Below, one piece after another: positions 36,086 through 45,229 of a DNA stretch of 64,000 nucleotides (positions are counted from its first letter, which is position 1; each line of letters starts with the position of its first letter). A program made the translations under genes and the position numbers. The DNA is from Beta vulgaris subsp. vulgaris (Eukaryota; Streptophyta; Magnoliopsida; Caryophyllales; Amaranthaceae): assembly GCF_026745355.1 (NCBI RefSeq), contig NC_079202.1, forward strand, positions 35,348,350 through 35,412,349. The letters are read 5' to 3'. The notes beneath the pieces are model-generated. The model was not told the DNA's origin. It saw only the letters and a list, made by a program, of their open reading frames with translations, and did not search any database.

Positions 36086-36495
36086 CGCCCATCCAACTAA
36101 GACGGATTGTTATTTGACTCAAGCAGAGCTTAGACGGAAGCTAGTCCATAGCTTTGGACGAGCATGTATGGCACTTGGTAAACTGGAATGAGGATGAATT
36201 TGTCCAACATATAGTGGTCATTAAGTCAACTAGGATGGTTTGCTGTTGAGCTCAAGTAGTACTTAGACAGAAGCTAGTCCATAGTTCTGAACGAGCATCT
36301 CTGGCACTTACCAAATTCAGGTTAAACCTGTCCGGCAAACAGTGGTCGTCCAGTCAATTGGACAAGGGGCTTTTTGGTCTGAATCGTTCAAAGACCAAAG
36401 CATGTCCATAATTTCAAATGAGCATCACTAGCAGTTGTTAAATTTTGAAGAAACAAGACTGTCCGTTGAAAAGTGGTCCTCCGGTCATTTGAATA
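36086..36495. repeat. Degenerate tandem repeat, ~130-bp period
   Basis: Three or more diverged units. The marker GAAGCTAGTCCATA is at 36137 and 36270, and a variant AAAGCATGTCCATA at 36397, steps of 133 and 127 bp. Each is followed by an ACGAGCAT/ATGAGCAT box and later a GTGGTC.T box. Not coding. Tandem repeats in the 3' untranslated region are characteristic of Tat elements and can seed satellite DNA. Confidence 0.8.
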
Positions 36496-36875
36496 CTGCA
36501 TGAACGGTGGTCATTCCATATTTAAAGGCGAGCAACTTTGGAATTTGAAATATTCAAATGAAAATAGAATCCGTCCATCATTCAGGAAAATATTGGACAC
36601 TCTTCCAGTAAACCAAGACGAGTTATTTTCTATATTTAAAGTATACGAAGTTATGAGCTGTTGGGAGTTCTGGACAGGTTATTGTTAAAAATAAAATTTA
36701 TCATGTAGGACGAGCTGCTTTGATACTTGGCAAGAAAGTCAAAAGCTGGACAAAAATTAGGAATATATATTGATTCGTTAAAGGATGTTACAGCCTAAAC
36801 TAGAGGAAAAAAAACCAAGTTACAAAATGGCCTACGGCCCAGTTACAACAACAGGAAAGCCTCAGACTAAGTACT

Positions 36876-39800
36876 CTATTCAACTGGGGGGATGGTTGCG
36901 TCATCCACTGGAGCTCCGTCCTCATCCGTTGCCTCTTCCTCCTCTTCATCATCCAACGGCTCCTGGAATACAGGAGGCTCTTCGTCGGCCACTATTGCCC
37001 TGTAGAGGCTCTCCTGGAACTCCAGACGACGCTCATAACGAGGAACATCGTCTGACTCGTCCAGCATCTCAAAGGCTTTCACAGCCCAGGACTTGGAGGT
37101 ATAAATAACCTCGCTCAGAGCCTCCTTGGCATCGTTGAAGGCTTGGGTCGCGTCCTCTTTTAGCCGGAGGTTTTTGGCCCTTAGAAGGATATTCTCCCTT
37201 CGTAGTTTGACATTGTCTAGCAGGGCGGTATTTCTTTCGGCTGTTAGATCGGCCGAGACTGCTCTCAGGGCGAGCTCCATCTCATCCTTCTCCTCAAAAA
37301 GGGTCTTGATGCGAAGGAGATAATTTTTGTTCTAGGACTCCAGCTCAGCCGAACGTATTTCCCAAGCTTCCCTAGATTGGATGTTGAGGGTTTCCGCCAT
37401 CTGAATATTTAACATATTGTCCCCGACCATTGTAGCCTGGTGGACAAGCTTCTTAATTTCCTTTATGAGCATTTTAGCCCACTACGAGCGAAGAGCTAAA
37501 AAGACGAAGATAAATTGAGTTAGCATGACGATTAAATAAAAATGGAAGAAATGTTACAAGTATAAAAGTAAAGCGGCAGGGAGAAATATACCTCGGCAGC
37601 AAGACGTGTAATACATGCCCAAAAGAAGCACCTCTCAAGCCTTTGATGTAGGGTTTAGGAAAGCACTTGAAGAGCTCCTGTTTGAGCTTCTCGCGGTCGG
37701 CAAAAGTCATCGTAGCGAAAGCAGCCGAGGACTCGTCGTCTAATAATGCTGGGGAAGTTTCAGAGGCAGCTTCAGCAGGATCCTTCCCTTTTCTAGAAAG
37801 AGGAAAGGAGTTAGTGTCTCTGACGAGGGTGACTACTACTAGTCTGTTGGACGAACTCATCGGACGTCCGCCAACACGCAGTGTCCTAACCATGTTGGAG
37901 TAGTAAGAATCCCCAGAGGACAAGGAGGCTGATCTATAGGATAGGGGAATCTGACATACCACCCTAGCAACATGGCTGCTAAAGGTCGAGCCCTCCTTAT
38001 TAGTCGCGTCCGGCTGTTCTTTTACTTCCTTGGCCAATATAAGACCTTCCATGAGCTTAGTCGCGTCCGACTGCTTGACTACTATGGTCGTGGAGGAGAG
38101 AACATGGGCGTCATCCTCGACAAAGGGGACAATGGCTGTTGATTCGCCCGTCTTGGAAAGCTTCTCAACCTTCGGGGAAGACGAGCGATTTGCCTTCTTC
38201 TTGGCCGTAAAGCCCTTGGATTGTTTGGGATGAGGATGATCCCCAGTTGTGGTAGGGATTTTCTTAGCAGTCGCCTTCTCCGCCAATACCTTGGATGTTG
38301 TGGCATTTTTCTCATAATATGAAAAGCAAGTCGGAAAAATAACCTTCTAGAGAAAAATGCGGAAAACAAAATTACCCGATGATAATCTTAGACGCTCCCT
38401 GGTTGAATAAGCAAGCTGGCCAGAGAGATCAGCGGTGCTCAAATCCAAAGGAGGTCGGCCAAAACAAAAGTATATCTAAGAGTTCATCATGCCCCATCTT
38501 ATTCTCCAGACGAAGGCAGCTTGAAGAAGGAAGTCGCCTGCAAAAGTCGGCCTGATAAGGGTAGGATGGTTCAGACCTAAAGAGCTGAAGCCGACAAGGA
38601 GGGCCAAAAAGAGTTGGTCTCCCTCCTTAAGGAGAAGACCTTCGTCCAGCATGATTATCCAATCCTTGGAAAAAGGATTCTCATAAAGATAAAACGACCT
38701 AGTTGGCCGTCTTCCTTTGTCCAACCAGATTATGTTATTCATACGAAGGCCACCTGAAGAAGGAAGCTGACATAAAAGTCATTGGCTGCTTTCCTTCTGG
38801 AAAAAGGCCTCGTCCAGAAACAAGATCTAATTACCGGACGAAGGCCTCTGGCCGAGTGAAATCAGCACACTTAGGTCGTTCTCATAATGACAAGGACCTC
38901 CATCCAGAAAGTGAAAAAAAATATAGTAGAAACTTTTAACTAATCAAGGTCTCCGTCCTCTTCTCTGAGCCGGTCTTGATGTACTCTTTCCAAAGTGAGT
39001 CGGTGAACTTCGACATACTTATGTCTCCCGTCCAAGATCTTTTCAAAACAGCTTTGGCAAAGGCTGTAAGGGAAAACAAAATGTTAGTAGGACTAAGACC
39101 TCAGACGAGAAGTTCTACTTAAGAAAATTTGAGTTAGACCTCTATCTTCGGTCGGTTATAAGCCAGCGACGACCAGGAAACCGTCATTATAGAACATCTC
39201 TTTGAAGGGTATCCAGTTGGACGGTCCCTTGAAAGAGGAATTGTTTGGGGTAGAATACTCCTCTATTCTGAAGTATTCTACCAACTTTTCTTCGGACCTG
39301 CTTTCCAGCTCCAAGAAGGACACTGTTCGTCCAGTATTTATGGGCGACCGGCTAAAGTAACAATATCTTCTTGCCACATCCTTGATAGACTCCCAGACGA
39401 ACAAAAATTCGGCCTTCCATGCATGCATCTTAGACGTCTTGTCCTAAGAGGTGAGGAAGCCATGAGGGTTGTACATGCTGAACCAGGCCCCCTCGACAGT
39501 TTTAGAGATCTTAGACATGTAATGTATCTGGGTGAAGGCCGGCAAGGAAGGAGGAACCCCCTTCAACTCATAAACGGCAAGAAACGTTAAAATGTTATGC
39601 GAAGAGTTGGGGGCCAATTGGTTGAAGCCGATGCAGTAATAATGCAGCAGTCGGCCAACGAAAGGATGAAGGGGGAATCTTAACCCTGCAGCTAAGGCCA
39701 GCCGATAAACGGTAAAGTGGTCGATTGGGGCACTTAGAACCGTATCATCTTTACCTGTCAGGACGAAGGTGAAACCAGGCATAGGAATGGTCGAGGAAAG

Positions 39801-40377
39801 ATGCCTAGGGTCAGTGCCTACTTTTCCTAGTCAGCCATTATTGGCCAGAATAAATCATGGGTCAGAAAGGGGACCTAGGCGTCTTCTAATTTCAGACAAG
39901 GTCGTGGAGGGGTCTTCCAAATCATGAAAAGGACCAGATTCGCTTCCTCTTTCGTCATCCTCTTCCATTTCAACCTCTTCTCCTGATAGGCTGGCCTCTG
40001 GAATTATTTGGTCGACCCCATCTTCCTGGACGCTTCCAGGGAAAGAGTGCTCGAGTGTTGGCTGGTCACTTTGAATCTCACGTTCCCCATCATCGGGGAT
40101 TCACCCGGTTGATGCCTTCATCTCATAAGTCAGAATTGGAGGCCGGGAGAGTTATTCCGCGTCTAAGACGGGCAGTTTGCTTGACGCACGCCAGATTACC
40201 CTGCACAAGTAAAGACTGGGTCGTCTGATTTTGTCATCCATATCCATAAATATAAAATGCATTACCGGCCATAATAGGCCTAACTCTAGAATGTGCCGAA
40301 GAGGGAAGACTATCGATTCTAGTGTTAAGACCAACTCTTAGATGGCCGGGATTATTCGACGAAGAAGAGGATATCAT
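36876..40377 (-). pseudogene. Antisense ORF of the Tat element (putative gypsy-type transposon protein)
   Basis: A spliced-looking gene antisense to gag-pol. ATG at 40377 (MISSSSSNNPGHLRVGLNTR), then an acidic linker (about 40060-39900). The recognisable domain is at 39782-39444: YRLALAAGLRFPLHPFVGRL and QLAPNSSHNILTFLAVYE, typical of the family named putative gypsy type transposon. Next come WKAEFLFVWESIKDVARRY (39428-39156), a basic S/K-rich region (38286-37650) and a coiled coil (37280-36876) ending in an acidic tail. Two introns are supported by GT..AG: 39139-39064, with a TTTTGTTTTCCCTTACAG acceptor, and 37591-37482, whose removal keeps the coding frame running into the coiled-coil exon. 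Stops at several Gln/Trp positions and a few shifts break it. Its function is unknown. Confidence 0.75.
37482..37591 (-). other. Putative intron in the Tat antisense ORF
   Basis: On the minus strand CTGCCGAG/GTATATTTCTCC is the donor and GCTCTTCGCTCGTAG/TGGGCTAAAATG the acceptor. The 110-bp interval is AT-rich with a T-rich 3' end. Joining the sides gives a frame that stays open for about 50 codons on the far side. Inferred from sequence only. Confidence 0.55.
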
Positions 40378-40547
40378 TTTTGTTGATTTTCTAAAAGAGA
40401 AATAAAGAATAGAGAACAAAGAAAAAGAAGGGGGATACCTGACGAGCTACTCGAACGATCGGTGAAGTTAACGGAAGTTGGATGAGCGCACTCTCACTCT
40501 AGAATTCGAAAAAAGGTGTGAAATGGTCAAGAAAGGACAAAAGTTCA

Positions 40548-40555
40548 TATTTATA
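40548..40555 (-). promoter_or_regulatory. TATA box candidate for the Tat antisense ORF
   Basis: TATAAATA on the minus strand lies about 170 bp before the ATG at 40377, with a pyrimidine-rich leader between. The position suggests that the antisense ORF has its own promoter near the 3' LTR. Confidence 0.4.
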
Positions 40556-40891
40556 AAGGGGTGAAAAAACCTGCTACCCTGGTAAAAATAACTGTTGGAA
40601 TCAAAAGGTTATTAAAAAGTGATCGGTTAAATTGGAAGAGTGGCGCCCTTTGCCGTTGTTTGAAAAACAAGGTAGTTTACTTGAAGTAAAAGAGTTTTTA
40701 ACCGTCTTGGCGCCAAATGGTAAAAACCCCCTTTTAGAGGCAAATGTTGTAGCCTGGAAATCAATGGCTCCCCAAGGAACATGTAGATCCATCTGGAGCG
40801 TCCATTTGTCGCCTATCTACAAGAAGAAGTGCAAGGCAAAAAGAAGATGGTTGAGGTACAAATTTCCACTAAAGGAAAGTACCAGCCCATC

Positions 40892-42201
40892 AGGCCCGGC
40901 CCTGAAGAAGTCCAAAATGGGACTCAGAATAGGGTCTCTCTTTTAAAAAGGCCTCAAGTTTTAAAAAAAAAAATTAAAGAAGGAAGCCCAACGTGGCAAA
41001 GCCCAGCAGAAAACACTGATGTAGAGGATCGATACATGCTGCAAAAATCAAAAAACACTAATGTACTACAGTACCGATACACTCAGCAAGATATCTTCTC
41101 TCTTCTCACTCTCTCTCTTTCTCTCTCTTCCTTTGAACTCTCCTGGAAATTCTCCAGACTCCATTATTAACCGTTGGGTCTTTGTTCTTCATATCTACTT
41201 TCACTCATAACCCAAAAAATCAGTTCTTCCTCAATCTGTTATCTATGAAGCTATGGAAAATAAAAAATCGAATCACCTAGATCTTCTTCCTCAACTGAAA
41301 AGAATCGATGGCTATAAATTTACAACTTTCATCTCCTCTTAATTCACATCTGAAATTCAGATATTCAGGTAATCACACTTTGTTTAATTTAATTTTAATT
41401 TTTTATTTTCATGATAAATTTTATAAATACCAAATTATAGGAATTAAATTGGTGAATTTGGTGTTGGTTAGTTTAATTTACTGGTTTTTATGCTTAGTTT
41501 AATTTATCAATTTTATTGCTTACTTTAGTTTAATCTCTTGGTCTTTCCTGGTGTAAGACCTTCGAAGTTCGATATCACTGTCAAATTTCATTATTTTATA
41601 AAATAGATGAAGTTGGATCTGTAACTTTTAGTGAAATCTTATGTGGGTTTTCTCTATGTGAATGTGGATTTTGTGTGTTTAAAGAATGTGGCTTCTACTT
41701 AGTTTTGTTGGATAATGTATCTTGGTTGTTCTTCTTTTTTGCTTTCTAGTTTCTTCTAGGCGCTCTTTGTTTTCTTCCGGCTTCTAGCTGTTTTGGGTGC
41801 TTTATTGCACTCATATAATCATATTACACAATGTAATTCTAATAAAAGTGATTACTGTATGTAGTCTCATTGAGTGCTTTGTCAGTGTAATTCTAATGTA
41901 GTTCTAATAAAAGTGGTTACCAAAAAATGTAATTCTAAAAAAAGTGGTCCGTTTTTATGATTTTGGTGCTTTGTTGGTGTAAATTAAATGAAAATATAAT
42001 GGTTTTATAAGATACGATTGTTGAGAAATTTTAGAGACCCGTAAGATAATTGTTATTGGTGTTATATATATTGTATTCTAATATTTTTGAAAAATCCTTT
42101 GAATTTTTTTTGAAACAACTTAAAAACCGGTAAGGTAGAGTTTACAGGGGCCTAATTTTCGACATCAACACAGGGCCTCAATAATGTTTAGGCCGGGGTT
42201 G
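40892..42201 (+). mobile_element. hAT-like non-autonomous element carrying a gene 5' end
   Basis: A 1,310-bp segment bounded by an 8-bp direct repeat CAGCCCAT (40884-40891 and 42202-42209), the target size of the hAT superfamily. The termini are short imperfect inverted repeats: left CAGGCCCGGCCCTGA, right (minus strand) CAACCCCGGCCTAAA. They resemble the CAGGGCCGGCCC terminus common in plant hAT elements, and extra GGGCCT motifs lie just inside the right end. There is no transposase. The interior holds a CT-rich leader, an ATG exon and a donor splice site (41100-41370), followed by intron-like AT-rich DNA. It sits within LTR-like sequence of the Tat element. Confidence 0.65.
41308..41368 (+). 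pseudogene. Captured first exon, plastid-transit-peptide-like
   Basis: After a pyrimidine-rich leader (TCTCTCTT repeats, 41097-41130), an ATG opens 20 codons (MAINLQLSSPLNSHLKFRYS) before a clean donor site, ATTCAG/GTAATC, at 41368/41369. The peptide is rich in Ser, Leu and Asn, has a basic residue near the end and no acidic residue, as in chloroplast transit peptides. Nothing downstream in the element continues the protein. So this is the 5' end of a host gene (leader, first exon, part of the first intron) inside a hAT-like element. The source gene is not recognised. Confidence 0.45.
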
Positions 42202-42209
42202 CAGCCCAT

Positions 42210-42690
42210 CTTTTTGGCCTGACATGCATTCAGGCCCAAATCCCAAAAAACGAATGCATATGATTAGATGATGTGTACTCTTCAATTATTGTTTTCCACG
42301 TGTCATGCTTCAATTGCTTAACCAATCAGGTGCCCTTAAATTAGGGTGAACTCAAAGTACAGTTCTTGAATAGTCCTTGAAATCAGGAGAAAGATACCTT
42401 TTTCTAAGTAGTGTGTACTATTACTTTGTGAAAACTCTCTCTACTTTCTCTCTCTCAACTTTACTTTCCCTTATTACTCTTGATACCTGACTTAAGCTTT
42501 GGAGGAGGAGCCACCACCCAAACCTCCAGGGTGGGTCCTTTTTTGTAGGTTCGGGAACGAAGCTCAGGTTCGGGATTATTTGACCAGAACATCGTTGCAC
42601 AAGTCTCCATTCAAGAACATGTTGAGGGATAACTATATATTTTCTAGTCGAGCACTACGTAACAATAGACTTATAGTCTAATATTAAAAA
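42210..42690 (+). repeat. Tat 3' LTR, R-U5-like part
   Basis: Contains CTCTCTCTACTTTCTCTCTCTC and then TGATACCTGACTTAAGCTTTGG, AGGAGGAGCCACCACC and GGTGGGTCCTTTTTTGTAGG. TGACTT.AGC..TGGAG followed by a TTTTGTAGG box is typical of the U5 part of Tat/Ogre LTRs. The U3 part probably continues left of the hAT-like element (before 40884). With no 5' LTR in the window the exact borders cannot be set. The frame at 42499-42681 is taken to be part of the LTR, not a gene. Confidence 0.45.
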
Positions 42691-43111
42691 AAATAGTATC
42701 CAAGTGCAAAAGATTATTAATAATATTATACACTAGTATCATTTGGTGATTTGCTTATATTATTATCTGAGTCTAATTTGATCTACTGTTAGTATCTTTA
42801 ATATCCTTTTTTTGCATAACTGTAATCCCTTTTATTTAAATTATTTACCTAATAAATTTTTTGTTTAATTTATATATACATCACACATTGACGGATAGGC
42901 TTGACAAGTTCAGTTATACATATTATAATTCTTGTAGTATTTATGGCATACGCATTTTTCTCATCATTACCTTCAAAATAAATTGAAGAAATTCAAATCA
43001 TTAAATAAATTTACAAATTTTAACTTTAATTTTGATGATTTTCATCATGGAATGTCATATTTGTTCACAATTAACTGTTTAAATTTGTTAAAGCCACTTA
43101 GTAATTTAATG

Positions 43112-43189
<78 letters not shown>

Positions 43190-43203
43190 CATCATCATCA
43201 TCA

Positions 43204-43252
<49 letters not shown>

Positions 43253-43271
43253 CATCATCATCATCATCATG

Positions 43272-43358
<87 letters not shown>

Positions 43359-43807
43359 AATAAAGGAGCATATAATTAACAATAAGTGATCATATTAAAT
43401 GACTTTACAAGATCAAATGATTTTATAAGTGTTGATTTAGTCCATTTATTAATCATGAAATATCATAATTCTTCATAATTAATAGTTAAAAATTAAAATA
43501 ATTGAAAGAAACTTAATAAAAAGAATAGAAATTAATGTATTATTAATGATATAAGCAACTTAATGATGTAATATATATTGTGTTCTTATTGTTATACATC
43601 TAGTATTAATAATAAAAGAAACTTAATGATCAAATCAAATGTTTTAAAAATACATGGCTCGTATATTATATGATAATTTTAAAACGGTAAGTTATTTATC
43701 AAATAACAATCAATAAAAATTGTAGCTGTAAGAGAAATATTATATAAATATACGAAATTAACATGATAAACTTTACATACATGCTCATAATGACATATTA
43801 ATATATC
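42691..43807. other. AT-rich spacer between the Tat element and element B
   Basis: No gene or transposon end recognised. Contains the compound microsatellite at 43113-43363. ATATC (43803-43807) would be the left target duplication of element B; its partner lies outside the window. Confidence 0.5.
43113..43363. repeat. Compound (TTA)n/(TCA)n microsatellite, about 250 bp
   Basis: Uninterrupted triplets in five blocks: TTA to about 43188, TCA to about 43206, TTA to about 43250, ATC/TCA to about 43270, then TTA to about 43355. The symmetric alternation suggests two internal T-to-C spread events or a block duplication. The long frames it opens (poly-Tyr with His blocks, or poly-Asn with Asp blocks) are not genes. 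Confidence 0.97.
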
Positions 43808-45164
43808 TGTTGAACCCTAGTTTTGATGATGACAAAGGAACAAAGATGTAAACTAAGTACTGGACTAACAAGTTGTTTAAGTGAGTGAATTTCAAGGTAT
43901 CAATGAAAGGAACAAAGAGAATACTAAGTCAAGGAAGAAATCAAGTTCGGATTTTGAATACTAAGTGAAGATGTTTCTATATTTGGTACTAGAGCAGCAT
44001 TGGAGCAAGAAGACTAAAGGGAGGCTTGTTGATTCTAGTTCCACTGTAAAGGAACGAGTAAAAATGGTAAGGAACTATGGTAATTTAGAATGAGAATGAT
44101 CGTTTGTTCCTTTGTAAAGAACATACGAATTGGCGCTAAACTTATAAGTTAAAGGAACTAACAATTAAAAGGAACTAGACTTAGGGTGAACCATTACAAC
44201 GGTACATTTATGGCAGTTGAGTAAATTATGCCTAGAATCAAGGTAATCGTTGTATTTAAGGAAAAATCAGATTTTATGTAAGATCTTTTTAAAGAAAAGA
44301 TTTTATTTTTCCAAAGATAATAGAAATACTTTTCGGTTTTTACGGAATAAATTTATGGATTATATTTTAATTAAAAGGATTATATTTCAGTTTTATTTAT
44401 TAATATGTTTTTAATTAAATCAGATTTTCGGGGAATGCTTAAAGTGGTTGCTAAAATTAAGGAGCAGTAACTAAAAACACTCCCATGTTTAACAACGATC
44501 ATGGAGATGATGGGATGTTTAAGGAACGGGTTCCTCCACGTAAGGAACATCATGGGATAATGGTTTTTCCACTAATACATGTTTTAAACCCACGTTCTAA
44601 GATATTACCACTATAAATACTAATGTCTAATTAAGTTCCAAAGTGTGTCTGACTAAGTGATTTAGTGAGTTTAACTAAGTAAAGTGTTAGTGCCTTCATT
44701 CTCTCGTAAAAGCCATTTGTTCTTTGCCTTCTTATTCTAATTCCACTAAGTTTGTTCAATCAATTGTATTTTGGTTTTTGGGATAAGGGGGCTTTGAGTG
44801 AAGTTCTGCAAGAGAGAAGTTTTGAGTAAAGCAATAAAACTTCAAGTGAAGTTGAGTGAAACAACTTTTAAGGGAACAGTGGTTCAGGAACTTGAGTTTA
44901 GGAACTCAAGGTGTAGCTCGTGAGTAGAATTAGGTTGTAACAAAGTTGTTTGGCCTAATTAGTGAAAGAGTTGACTTTAAAATCCCTAGTGGTCGAGGTT
45001 GTTCTTCTTTTTGGGCCCCCAAGAAGTTTTTTCCTCGTAAAAATCCCTTGTGTTCCTTTAGCTTGGTTATTTGTTTAAGTTTGAAATTCCGCAAAAAGTT
45101 ACGTTTAATTCTACACATACAATTCACCCCTCCCCCCTCTTGTATTGTTCCTAGTGAAATAACA
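43808..45164 (+). repeat. Element B 5' LTR
   Basis: 1,357 bp from TGTTGAACCCTAG to GTGAAATAACA. It is homologous along its length to the reverse complement of the C LTRs (49687-51027, 59101-60494). It ends with the ATTCACCCC..CCCCTCTTGTA U5 signature just before the PBS. Confidence 0.9.
44612..44619 (+). promoter_or_regulatory. TATA box in element B 5' LTR
   Basis: TATAAATA about 805 bp into the LTR, preceded by a long AT-rich U3 and followed by TAATTAAGTTCC. Same relative position as in element C. Confidence 0.6.
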
Positions 45165-45166
45165 AT

Positions 45167-45178
45167 TGGTATTAGAGC
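45167..45178 (+). other. Element B primer binding site
   Basis: TGGTATTAGAGC two bases after the LTR end. Initiator tRNA-Met type with one C-to-T change relative to elements A and C, the same change as in relic D. Confidence 0.85.
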
Positions 45179-45229
45179 TAGAACTCACAAAAGATAGGAA
45201 ACCCTATTGAGGAAAAGATCCAAGGAATA

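Larger units (their letters stand above)
17756..42690 (+). mobile_element. Tat-lineage Ty3/gypsy retrotransposon, 5' truncated, with nested insertions
   Basis: Reading left to right: gag (17770-19443), element A insertion (19444-30677), then protease, RT, RNase H, a second RNase H-like domain and integrase (30683-35165), tandem repeats (35685-36495), a long antisense ORF (40377-36876) and a 3' LTR-like region (to about 42690). The second RNase H-like domain and the antisense ORF between integrase and 3' LTR mark the Tat branch of plant gypsy elements. The 5' LTR and PBS are missing: the left end is the junction with the CACTA element near 17755. About 12.4 kb remain after discounting the 11.2-kb element A insertion, and about 10.4 kb after also discounting the GGGTC-rich and hAT-like insertions. 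Confidence 0.85.

Noticed and set aside
42499..42681. Small gene with a proline-rich start (MEEEPPPKPPGWVLFCRFGN)
   Set aside because: It sits in LTR-like U5 sequence of the Tat element; the frame is short and the context is non-coding.
42983..43382. Long open frames on both strands (poly-Tyr/His and poly-Asn/Asp)
   Set aside because: They are produced entirely by the TTA/TCA microsatellite.
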